A stretch of DNA of 64,000 nucleotides, taken from the NCBI GenBank assembly GCA_964428345.1, contig CAYRYD010000010.1, positions 67,730 through 131,729 on the forward strand, given 5' to 3'. How positions within the stretch are numbered: position 1 is the stretch's first letter; the number at the start of each line of letters is the position of its first letter. Below are positions 54,591 through 61,804 of this stretch, piece after piece. Below the pieces are notes generated by a model. The model saw only the letters and a program-made list of their open reading frames with translations. It was not told the origin of the DNA and did not search any database. This DNA comes from JABDMH01 sp964428345. Its GTDB lineage: Bacteria; Bacteroidota; Bacteroidia; Chitinophagales; Saprospiraceae. A program made the translations under genes and the position numbers.

Positions 54591-55583
54591 ATGAACCATG
54601 TAAAACTAAATGCTGATTTATTGAGAGACAGGGTCGCCACACTTTCGTTGACTATCGTGGTGTTGATTGTAGTCAGTAGTATCATTTGGCCTGCCCAATT
54701 TTTTTCCTGGGAAAATTTATCACTGGTACTACTCAACTTGTCCATTGATGCCATAGTAGCAGTAGGAATGATGATCCTGTTGATCTCCGGATCTTTTGAT
54801 TTGTCGGTAGGATCGGTCGTAGCCTTTGCCGGTGGTTTGGCGGGCTATCTAATGTATTACTGGGGTGTTTACATACCGGTGGCTATTTGTATCTCACTTG
54901 CGGCATGCATTTTCATTGGACTGGTCAATGGGGTTCTGGTTGCAAAAATGGGAGTCAATCCATTAATTCAGACTTTGGCCATGATGGGTATTGTAAGAGG
55001 GCTCGCATTGATGGTCAGTGGCTCTGGTATTCAGAATTTACCAGAGGGATTTAACCTGCTCGGACAGGGAAAAATGGCGGGTTTTCAAATGCCGGTCTGG
55101 TATATGATCATCATTGTGGCAATTTTTTCTTTTTTGGTGGCAAAGACGATTTTCTTCAGAAAATACTACTATATAGGGGGCAATGAAAAGGCGGCCCTAC
55201 TATCTGGGATCCGGGTGGATAGAATGAAGATAATCAGTTTTGTTCTCATGTCTCTGCTGGCGGGAATGGCGGGGATTATCCTTACTGCCCGCCTGGGTGC
55301 GGCAATGCCGACGGCTGGACAGGGCATGGAACTGCGGGTGATCACAGCGGTCATTCTCGGCGGTGCGAGTCTGCTGGGAGGTCAGGGAAAAATCGTAGGA
55401 GCCCTGCTCGGGACCTTCTTTATGGGAATTGTAGCCAATATCATGATTTTAGCCAGGGTCTCCGGATATTGGCAGCAGATCATTCTGGGCATTATTTTGA
55501 TACTCGCGGTCAGCATTGATTTAAGTCTGCAAAAAAGGGCCGATCGAATCGCCCGAGATTTAGTGAAAGGAAAAAATACTTAA
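54591..55583 (+). CDS. Sugar ABC transporter permease (RbsC-like)
   Basis: Inner-membrane permease of 330 residues of the ribose/xylose type with about 8-10 helices. Signature pieces: NLSIDAIVAVGMMILLISGS, FDLSVGSVVAFAGGLAG, AKMGVNPLIQTLAMMGIVRG, and the coupling motif GMELRVITAVILGGASLLGG plus GKIVGALLGTFFMGIV near the C-terminus. Partner of the double ATPase 66 bases upstream and the binding lipoprotein 2 bases downstream. Confidence 0.93.
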   Translation: MNHVKLNADLLRDRVATLSLTIVVLIVVSSIIWPAQFFSWENLSLVLLNLSIDAIVAVGMMILLISGSFDLSVGSVVAFAGGLAGYLMYYWGVYIPVAICISLAACIFIGLVNGVLVAKMGVNPLIQTLAMMGIVRGLALMVSGSGIQNLPEGFNLLGQGKMAGFQMPVWYMIIIVAIFSFLVAKTIFFRKYYYIGGNEKAALLSGIRVDRMKIISFVLMSLLAGMAGIILTARLGAAMPTAGQGMELRVITAVILGGASLLGGQGKIVGALLGTFFMGIVANIMILARVSGYWQQIILGIILILAVSIDLSLQKRADRIARDLVKGKNT

Positions 55584-55585
55584 AA

Positions 55586-56590
55586 ATGAAAATTAGAAAT
55601 ATAATCCTGGTAGGACTGTTGACATCTGGTTTCATGAGTTGTGATCCCAGCAAGGGTGTTTACAATCAGCCGGCACAGGCTGATTTGCCAGGTGAGGTGG
55701 TGGTCACCAATGAAGAATATGTCATGGTCACCACTTTTGTAAATTTTCCTATGTATGTAAACCACGACCAGGCGGCATTCAAAGCCTGGGGTAAAAAAAT
55801 GGGGGTGAAGACGACTATTTTAGGCCCTTCTGAGTGGGATGTGGTGGCGCAAATTGGAGTGATTGAGCAGGTGATTCCATCCAGACCAACGGGACTCCTG
55901 ATTAATGGAACGGATCCCGCAATTGCCTCAGCGATTGATAAGGCCGTGGATGCCGGGATACCTACGGTCGTATACGATTCAGATATTCCGGGGAGTAAGC
56001 GACATGCATTTCTGGGCACCGATTGGTACGAAATCGGTCGATTGCAGGGTGAAGCTGTCGTCGACTTGATCGGAGGTAAGGGAAAGATCGCCTATATGGG
56101 ACTGGTCGGACAGGCCAATATGGAAAGTGGTTTTCGAGGATTGCTGGATGTCGTAGAAAAGTATCGGGACATCACTGTTGTCGGAAAATTTGATAGTCAG
56201 GGAAGTACCGAAAATGCTGCAAAGATCACCTCTGATTTGATAGCGGCTCATCCCGATCTTGCCGCGGTCTGCGGCTTTGATGCCACCAGTGGACCCGGCA
56301 TCGGTCTATCCGTGAAAGAAGCGGGCAAGGCAGGTGACATAAAAGTTACGACCGTGGACTGGGAGCCAGAGCATCTGAAGTTGGTACGCGAAGGAGTCAT
56401 TCAGGTACTCATCGGTCAGAAGCGAGAATTGTTTACCTGGTATGGTGCCCAGTTTTTGTACGATATGGTACACAAAACCAATCGCCTGTCAGGCGACGAT
56501 GAGCGCGCAGGTATAACGAACGTTCCATATTCGGTGAATACAGGTCTTCTCAAGATCACGGAAGCCAATATCGACCTCTTCACGCAGTAA
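55586..56590 (+). CDS. Sugar ABC transporter substrate-binding lipoprotein (RbsB-like)
   Basis: Periplasmic-binding-protein type 1 of 334 residues with a lipoprotein signal (VGLLTSGFMSCDPS, lipobox FMSC), so it is probably tethered to a membrane rather than free. Fold motifs: PTGLLINGTDPAIASAIDKA, IPTVVYDSDIPGSKRHAFLG, GKIAYMGLVGQANMESGFRG, CGFDATSGPGIG, and LIGQKRELFTWYGAQFLYD. The closest general relatives bind pentoses and autoinducer-2-like sugars. Given the catabolic genes it should bind D-apiose or D-apionate; binding residues were not assigned. Confidence 0.88.
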   Translation: MKIRNIILVGLLTSGFMSCDPSKGVYNQPAQADLPGEVVVTNEEYVMVTTFVNFPMYVNHDQAAFKAWGKKMGVKTTILGPSEWDVVAQIGVIEQVIPSRPTGLLINGTDPAIASAIDKAVDAGIPTVVYDSDIPGSKRHAFLGTDWYEIGRLQGEAVVDLIGGKGKIAYMGLVGQANMESGFRGLLDVVEKYRDITVVGKFDSQGSTENAAKITSDLIAAHPDLAAVCGFDATSGPGIGLSVKEAGKAGDIKVTTVDWEPEHLKLVREGVIQVLIGQKRELFTWYGAQFLYDMVHKTNRLSGDDERAGITNVPYSVNTGLLKITEANIDLFTQ

Positions 56591-56646
56591 GACATTTACA
56601 AAATGTCATCAATGACAGGCATATATAGGTCAGAAATACCTGATGC

Positions 56647-56745
56647 TTAAAAAGCAGGAGCGACCTCAATCAGCTTCACCACTTCTTTCTGCGATAATAT
56701 CCCGGGAAGACTCCTTCCTTTTGGGGGCGAGGTATCTTTTTTATG
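56647..56745 (-). pseudogene. Remnant of a tyrosine recombinase/integrase (boundary of core-binding and catalytic domains)
   Basis: A short minus-strand frame reads HKKDTSPPKGRSLPGILSQK then EVVKLIEVAPAF and stops. The segment PKxxRSLPGILSQKEVVKLI is the typical linker between the SAM-like domain and catalytic domain of XerC/D-type site-specific recombinases. Nothing of the active-site region is left. It sits 57 bases after the apiose operon, between it and the Fic gene. Confidence 0.5.
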
Positions 56746-56810
56746 CAAAATTGTCAATAGAAGGACGTCACTCACCTGACGTATAACCAATGTTGGCGGC
56801 AGTGTTACTT

Positions 56811-57908
56811 TTAGAAGTCTGCCAGTTCGTAGTTTGTGCTTCGTCCGCCTTGTCGCTCTTGTCGCAATATTCCCTTGTCAATTAAATCCTTTATGTCTCT
56901 CAATGCTGTGTCGGGTGAACATTTTGCAATCTTTGCCCACTTTGATGATTTCAATTTCCCGTCAAATCCGTCAAAAAGTTTGTTCAACACCAGTCTCTGT
57001 CTTTCGTTAAACTCCGTGTTCTCGTGAATTTTCCAAAACTCAGTTTTGCGTAATATTTTATGTAAAGTGATTTTTGTTGCTAATAGTGAGTTCTTAAGGC
57101 AATGCAGAAACCAGTTTAACCAGTCTGTAATGTCACCACTGCTATGCTGAACCTTTTGTAAAATCTCGTAATACTGTTTTCGTTCCACTAATATTTGGCT
57201 TGACATACTGTAATAGCGTTCAGTTGTTTTATCTGCACGGGCAAGCATTAAATCAGAAATTGCTCTTGCTATTCTTCCGTTGCCATCATCAAACGGGTGT
57301 ATGATGATAAACCAGAAGTGAGCAATTGCAGCTTTTAGAACAGGGTCAAGAGGGGAGTTGTTATTGAACCATTCTAAAAACTTGTCCATTTCTTCCTTCA
57401 CTTTGCTTGCAGGGACCGCTTCATAATGGACTTTTTCTTTTCCCATCGCTCCTGAAACTATTTGCATTTCACCCGAACGAAAACGGCCAACTTCTATTTT
57501 GCGCATTCCGCTATGTCCTGTCGGAAAAAGTGCCGAATGCCATCCGGACAGACGTTTATTTGTTAAAGGTTTCTCATAGTTCTGAGTTGCATCAAGCATC
57601 ATCTCTACAACGCCTTCTACGTTTTTGTTTGCATGAACAAGTCCGGCTATGTTAATTCCTAGTCTTCTTGCAATGGATGAACGAACTTGGTCATAATCGA
57701 GTTTTTCTCCTTCAATTTCGGATGATTTGATAACGTCAAGAGTTAACGTTGTAAGTGTCGCCTCTTCCTTAGTTGCAAAACCGAGAGTGTTCATCTGTCC
57801 GATAATCTTACCTTGCAGATTGCGAACTTCTCCGAATATCGCGTTGATGTCAGTTTCCCGCCAGGTAAAATTTGTCCAGTTTTTATATTCGTAAATGTAT
57901 TTTGCCAC
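56811..57908 (-). CDS. Fic family protein (DUF4172-type N-terminus, winged-helix C-terminus)
   Basis: AMPylating Fic-fold protein, 365-373 residues. GTG at 57908 gives MAKYIYEYKNWTNFTW, which matches the usual DUF4172 start; a TTG at 57932 adds eight residues. Order: DUF4172 domain (about 1-90) with the helix IDVIKSSEIEGEKLDYDQVR containing an inhibitory-like SxxxEGE motif, then the Fic core with the catalytic signature HPFDDGNGRIARAISDLML (about 210-230), then a winged-helix tail (KWAKIAKCSPDTALRDIKDL). Fic proteins transfer AMP to targets; a class II-type inhibitory motif in the same chain would keep it off. It may be a stand-alone toxin/regulator. Confidence 0.9.
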   Translation of the reverse strand: MAKYIYEYKNWTNFTWRETDINAIFGEVRNLQGKIIGQMNTLGFATKEEATLTTLTLDVIKSSEIEGEKLDYDQVRSSIARRLGINIAGLVHANKNVEGVVEMMLDATQNYEKPLTNKRLSGWHSALFPTGHSGMRKIEVGRFRSGEMQIVSGAMGKEKVHYEAVPASKVKEEMDKFLEWFNNNSPLDPVLKAAIAHFWFIIIHPFDDGNGRIARAISDLMLARADKTTERYYSMSSQILVERKQYYEILQKVQHSSGDITDWLNWFLHCLKNSLLATKITLHKILRKTEFWKIHENTEFNERQRLVLNKLFDGFDGKLKSSKWAKIAKCSPDTALRDIKDLIDKGILRQERQGGRSTNYELADF

Positions 57909-57923
57909 TGTTTGAAATTGTTC

Positions 57924-57987
57924 TTGCGGCAAATATAAGTATTATTCTCCGCAAAAATGCGGTGAATGTAAAAATTATTCTCCGCAA
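57924..57987. promoter_or_regulatory. Repeats upstream of the Fic gene (possible operator)
   Basis: ATTATTCTCCGCAA occurs exactly at 57941-57954 and again at 57974-57987 (33 bases apart, about three helical turns). TTGCGG at 57924-57929 is the inverse of the CCGCAA ends. The location just before the Fic start, whose product has a winged-helix tail, suggests autoregulation; not proven. Confidence 0.4.
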
Positions 57988-58231
57988 GTCAAATCAGTGT
58001 AACGTCAGCTTATGATTCAGTCTGTCTAATGCGAAGTGCCGTAAAAACATTACTACCAACTCTAAAGGATTGTATCTGCAATCCACACACTCAGGTGTAC
58101 AAGATAGTGATCTTCAGGTGCTTTAACAAGTTGGAAGAATGTGGAATTCCGTCGTGATTACAGACACAATTAAGCATACAGCTCATATCACTCCTATCTC
58201 AGATGGTTGAACTTTCTAATATACCCGCACC
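57988..58231. other. Unassigned DNA between Fic upstream repeats and the IS-end-like array
   Basis: About 245 bases without any frame of note on either strand and without clear repeats or hairpins. I see nothing in it. Confidence 0.5.
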
Positions 58232-58553
58232 AGGGGTCAATATCCTCCGGATTCCATGAATCAAGCTTTGGATCTCTACTGGATTAATCACCAACAAAGG
58301 GGTCAGCTTGCTCCGTATTTGATCACCATTGGCTATCTCAAGGGGTCAACTTGCTCCGGATCCAGCAGCCAAGATCAACTTCCAAGGGGTCAGTATCCTC
58401 CGGATTCCAATTCCTTCGACCATGATTGGATTTATTCTGTATCTCCTTCCTGGAGGGGGTCAATATCTGCCGGATTGGCAGCTCACGGTCCAATCACCTC
58501 TCATTCCATCTCCAGGATCAGTCCGCAATTAGGGGGTAAATATGGTCCGGAAT
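58232..58553. mobile_element. Orphan IS21-family-like end: six imperfect 22-bp repeats
   Basis: Six direct copies of a unit like AGGGGTCAATATCCTCCGGATT begin at 58232, 58298, 58341, 58385, 58455 and 58532. Variants contain TTGCTCCG or TATCTGCCG in the middle; the GGGGTCA and CTCCGGA blocks are kept. IS21-family ends are known to carry several such transposase-binding repeats with GGGGTCA...CTCCGG content. No istA/istB transposase genes are present on either side, so this is a solo end, perhaps what a deletion left. Frames through it are not protein-like. Confidence 0.6.
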
Positions 58554-58563
58554 ATTAGTGCTG

Positions 58564-58959
58564 TCATTGTATTTTATCCCACCTATTTTTAAAATCATCA
58601 TTATTGAGTGTAGATAAATCAATTATCCCTCTCGTTGTGTATTGTTTACCTTTGGGTTTAGCCTCTTCACCCGTGGCAATAAAGTAGTCAGCTTCTACCA
58701 TTTTATCTCCATTCAGGTTCACGAAAACATAAAAGATATTCTCATTCACCTTATCTAACATCATTGGCCAACCAATATTTTTCTTTTTGAAAATGACCTT
58801 TACCTGAATTATAAATTGCCTTCCTTCTTTCTCAGCCAGAATATCTATGGCTTTGGCATTACCCATTGTAACTCCCACACTGAAACCTCTTCTTAAAAGT
58901 TCTGCTGCTACAAAATATTCTCCCGAAAGACCCGTACTGCCTGCTTGAATTTCTGCCAT
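58564..58959 (-). CDS. Small PD-(D/E)XK-nuclease-like protein after hsdS
   Basis: Protein of 131 residues. The first part reads GSTGLSGEYFVAAELLRRGF then a central AKAIDILAEKEGRQFIIQVK, i.e. Glu in helix 1 and an IDxLA plus QVK pair that correspond to the E...D...QxK core of PD-(D/E)XK folds. The rest contains FYVFVNLNGDKMVEADYFIA. It could be a nuclease, or an inactive DNA-binding relative. Its ATG follows the hsdS stop by 2 bases on the same strand, so it is the last gene of the restriction-modification operon. I do not recognise a named family. Confidence 0.65.
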   Translation of the reverse strand: MAEIQAGSTGLSGEYFVAAELLRRGFSVGVTMGNAKAIDILAEKEGRQFIIQVKVIFKKKNIGWPMMLDKVNENIFYVFVNLNGDKMVEADYFIATGEEAKPKGKQYTTRGIIDLSTLNNDDFKNRWDKIQ

Positions 58960-58961
58960 GA

Positions 58962-60371
58962 TTATACCTTTTCAACCTCCTTTTCCTTCGGCCTGCCTGC
59001 TGTAGATTTATCGGAGGCAGGCCTGGCATCCGAAGCTTGAGTGTAGGATGGCTCCAACGCCTCCCGCAACACCTGCTGCAAAAGCAAATCATTTTGCTGC
59101 TGACTTTCTTTGATGCTTACCTCTAACTTATCACAGTACTGCATCAACTCATCCAATTTGGCGACTATGCGTTGTTGTTCGGAGAGTGGGGGGAGTGGAG
59201 CAATAATATTTGAAAGTTTTGTTCCATTGAAATTGGCTTGGCCATTTTGTTGAATTATACTTGGTTCAATTTGAGTTTCTCGGCACAATGACGAATTGAT
59301 ATAATTTGAATAGAAGTCAGGAATAGAATGTTCACCCAAACGTATTCGAATTAAATAAGAAGCTAAGGTGTAGGGTTCTTCATTATAAAAAATTCCGCAT
59401 TTTCCAACGAGTTCATAGCTATTTGTTCTATTGAAAACTAAATCGCCATTTTTCAGATAAAGATTTGGAAGGTCTTTAATCTTTTTTGAAATATATTTAA
59501 GGTTTGAATACAAAATTTTTCCATCTGTGGTAATGTTGCCCATTCTTAATACTGGAATTTCACTTGACAAATCGGCTTTTGATGAAGTTCCGTATGACTG
59601 GTCATAAACAATTTCCCCCAGCCTACACCACACCCAATTATCCGGTATTTCAAAAGGAATTTCATCTTCCGCGATGGGTGGCAGTGGTTTTTGCTTCTTA
59701 ATCTTGCCTTCCTTAATCAAGCGTTCCTTCTCAGCCTTGATTTTTTCCAGTAGTACCGAAGCCGGTTCGTCATTTGGGTCTTGTGACACCAATTTACCCT
59801 GCATGGCTTCCCGCAAAAAGGCCTGTCGGAGTTGCTTCACTAAATCGAGTTGTTGGGTGAGTTCGGTGGAGAGAATATTTATCGATTCTCTATTCGTTTT
59901 AAATTCTTCTATAATTTGTAGTTGTTCCTCTGGGCTTGGTAAGTAAATTTCATTATCAAGAAACGAATCTTCATTAAGATATTTTCTGTGAGTAATTCCT
60001 GAACTTGCTCGTTCACATAGGTCATAGAAGTCTTGTGAATTAGTAAATTGATTAAACCAATCAATATTTACCAGTGAAAAATCCACATCATACGCCCAGA
60101 AATTACCTGTAATTATTGCTCCATCAATTTCTTCGGGTGCAATACCAAAAGCTCCATATCGAGCATCAATTTTTGAAAGGATAAATTGCCCAGCCTTAAG
60201 AATGAACTGTTTTTTAGTCCCAATTTGCTTCCCAATTTTTTCATCCCTGAGTGAAACTCCATTGTGTTTTATCTTAATGGTAACTCTCTTATATAATTCT
60301 TCATCCTGAATATCAACAGGAATTTTACTCCTTTTCAAGAAGTCCCTAAATCTCATTAATTGCCAACTCAT
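58962..60371 (-). CDS. hsdS: Type I restriction-modification specificity subunit S
   Basis: Specificity subunit of 469 residues with two target-recognition domains. TRD1 (about 5-140) starts LMRFRDFLKRSKIPVDIQDE and is followed by the first conserved helix (QQLDLVKQLRQAFLREAMQG). TRD2 (about 235-410) begins IPDNWVWCRLGEIVYD and ends PLPPLSEQQRIVAKLDEL before the second helix (YCDKLEVSIKESQQQNDLLL). Each TRD reads half of a bipartite DNA target. The last ~30 residues are encoded by a palindromic insertion and have low similarity to anything. hsdS starts within hsdM (4-base overlap), so translation is coupled. Confidence 0.93.
   Translation of the reverse strand: MSWQLMRFRDFLKRSKIPVDIQDEELYKRVTIKIKHNGVSLRDEKIGKQIGTKKQFILKAGQFILSKIDARYGAFGIAPEEIDGAIITGNFWAYDVDFSLVNIDWFNQFTNSQDFYDLCERASSGITHRKYLNEDSFLDNEIYLPSPEEQLQIIEEFKTNRESINILSTELTQQLDLVKQLRQAFLREAMQGKLVSQDPNDEPASVLLEKIKAEKERLIKEGKIKKQKPLPPIAEDEIPFEIPDNWVWCRLGEIVYDQSYGTSSKADLSSEIPVLRMGNITTDGKILYSNLKYISKKIKDLPNLYLKNGDLVFNRTNSYELVGKCGIFYNEEPYTLASYLIRIRLGEHSIPDFYSNYINSSLCRETQIEPSIIQQNGQANFNGTKLSNIIAPLPPLSEQQRIVAKLDELMQYCDKLEVSIKESQQQNDLLLQQVLREALEPSYTQASDARPASDKSTAGRPKEKEVEKV
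58986..59035. repeat. Palindromic element inside the 3' end of hsdS
   Basis: CTTCGG (58986-58991) pairs with CCGAAG (59030-59035), and GGCCTGCCT (58990-58998) pairs with AGGCAGGCC (59015-59023) around a TGTAGATTTATCG-containing loop. The element is in frame with the hsdS coding sequence and supplies residues ASDARPASDKSTAGRPK. It has the look of a short dispersed Bacteroidota palindrome. Confidence 0.6.
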
Positions 60372-61804
60372 TGAACAGCTTCTTTTAACTGGTTCAACAA
60401 ATCTTGACTTTTGGCAAAACTTTTTTCCAACATGCCCATTAGCTCAACACTATTATACTCAATGGTATCTTCTTGTTTAGCAGGGTTCTTAATGTCTAAA
60501 TCATAGTTGCGGTCTATGATAGTTTGGATGTCCACTTTCCAGCTTAGGTCTGATTCTTTTCGGTTGTTCCACCATGCTTTTATGGGGTCAAACTCCTTGA
60601 GCTGCAGCGGTCGGGTTTTGTTGTAGGCTTTTTGTCCTTCAGGCAGGCGGTGTTCGTAATACCAGACTTCTTTGGTGGGCGTTCCTTTGGTAAAAAACAA
60701 GAGGTTGGTAGCTACTGTGGCATAGGGCTGAAACACCGAGTTGGGCAAACGGATAATGGTATGCAGGTTGCATTCTTCCAAGAGCCGTTGGCGCACCCGT
60801 TGCTTTACGCCATCACCGGTCAGGGAGCCATCCGGTAATACAATTCCCGCTCGTCCGCCTTTTTTCAGCAGGTGTATCATCAAAACCAAAAAGAGGTCGG
60901 CACTTTCTTTGGTGCGGTAATTCTGCGGAAAGTTGTTTTCGTTGTTGTTCGCTACAATGCCGCCAAAAGGCGGGTTCGCCAGGATGGCGTTTACCCGGTT
61001 TTTCTCGGTGTAGTTACTTAGTGGTTGGTCCAAACTGTCACGAAAGATGATGTTGGGCACTTCCATATCGTGCAAAATCAGGTTGGTGGTGGCCAGCAAA
61101 TACGGTAGCGGTTTGTATTCCCAGCCAATGATGTTTTTGGCAATGCTTTCGCGTTCTTCTACGCTGTTGGCCTGTTTCTTCAAATGCTCAATGGCAGCCG
61201 TGAGATAACCACCCGTTCCGCAGCTTGGGTCCAGTATCTTTTCGCCCAATTGGGGATTGATCATTTCGCAGATAAACTCGGTAATGGCCCGGGGCGTATA
61301 GAACTCACCACTTTTACCCGCACTTTGCAGTTCCTTCAAAATGGTTTCGTAGAGTTCGCCAAAAGCATGGCGGTCTTTGGCAATGTTGAAGTCAATTTCA
61401 TTGAGCTTGTTCAACACCTTGCGGATGTTGATGCCGCTTTTCATGTAGTTGTTATTGCCTTCAAACACTTCACGCACAATCAAAGCCCGTTTGTTTGCCA
61501 GGTCGTCACTCATTCCCACTTTCAGGTTGCGCAGCGTGGGGAAGAGTTTTTGGTCAACAAACATTTGTAGTTCGTCACCGGTCATGCCTTCGTCATCACC
61601 TGCCCAGGCCTCCCAGTGCAATTCGTCCGGAATGGGGCTTACGTATTCGTCATTGAGTACTTCCAGTTCTTTGTCTTTGTCGGAAAATATTTTGAGAAAC
61701 AGCATCCATCCCAACTGTTCTATGCGTTGTGCATCACCGTTCAATCCGGTGTCCTGCCACATGATTTTGCGAATGCTGTCTATGATTCCTTTGAGGTTTG
61801 CCAT
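60368..61804 (-). CDS. hsdM: Type I restriction-modification DNA methyltransferase subunit M
   Basis: N6-adenine methyltransferase of 478 residues. N-terminal helical domain (about 1-150) with GLNGDAQRIEQLGWMLFLKI, then SAM-binding motif I DPSCGTGG (192-199) and catalytic motif IV NPPFGG (277-282), with FYTPRAITEFICEMI just before motif I. Together with HsdS it methylates the host target; with HsdR it forms the nuclease complex. Its start ATG shares one base with the hsdR stop (61804) and it overlaps hsdS by 4 bases, i.e. strict hsdR-hsdM-hsdS operon order. Confidence 0.96.
   Translation of the reverse strand: MANLKGIIDSIRKIMWQDTGLNGDAQRIEQLGWMLFLKIFSDKDKELEVLNDEYVSPIPDELHWEAWAGDDEGMTGDELQMFVDQKLFPTLRNLKVGMSDDLANKRALIVREVFEGNNNYMKSGINIRKVLNKLNEIDFNIAKDRHAFGELYETILKELQSAGKSGEFYTPRAITEFICEMINPQLGEKILDPSCGTGGYLTAAIEHLKKQANSVEERESIAKNIIGWEYKPLPYLLATTNLILHDMEVPNIIFRDSLDQPLSNYTEKNRVNAILANPPFGGIVANNNENNFPQNYRTKESADLFLVLMIHLLKKGGRAGIVLPDGSLTGDGVKQRVRQRLLEECNLHTIIRLPNSVFQPYATVATNLLFFTKGTPTKEVWYYEHRLPEGQKAYNKTRPLQLKEFDPIKAWWNNRKESDLSWKVDIQTIIDRNYDLDIKNPAKQEDTIEYNSVELMGMLEKSFAKSQDLLNQLKEAVQ

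Noticed and set aside
56604..56617. TGTCAT-CA-ATGACA palindrome after the apiose operon as a terminator
   Set aside because: Stem of six with a two-base loop and no T-run; too weak to call.
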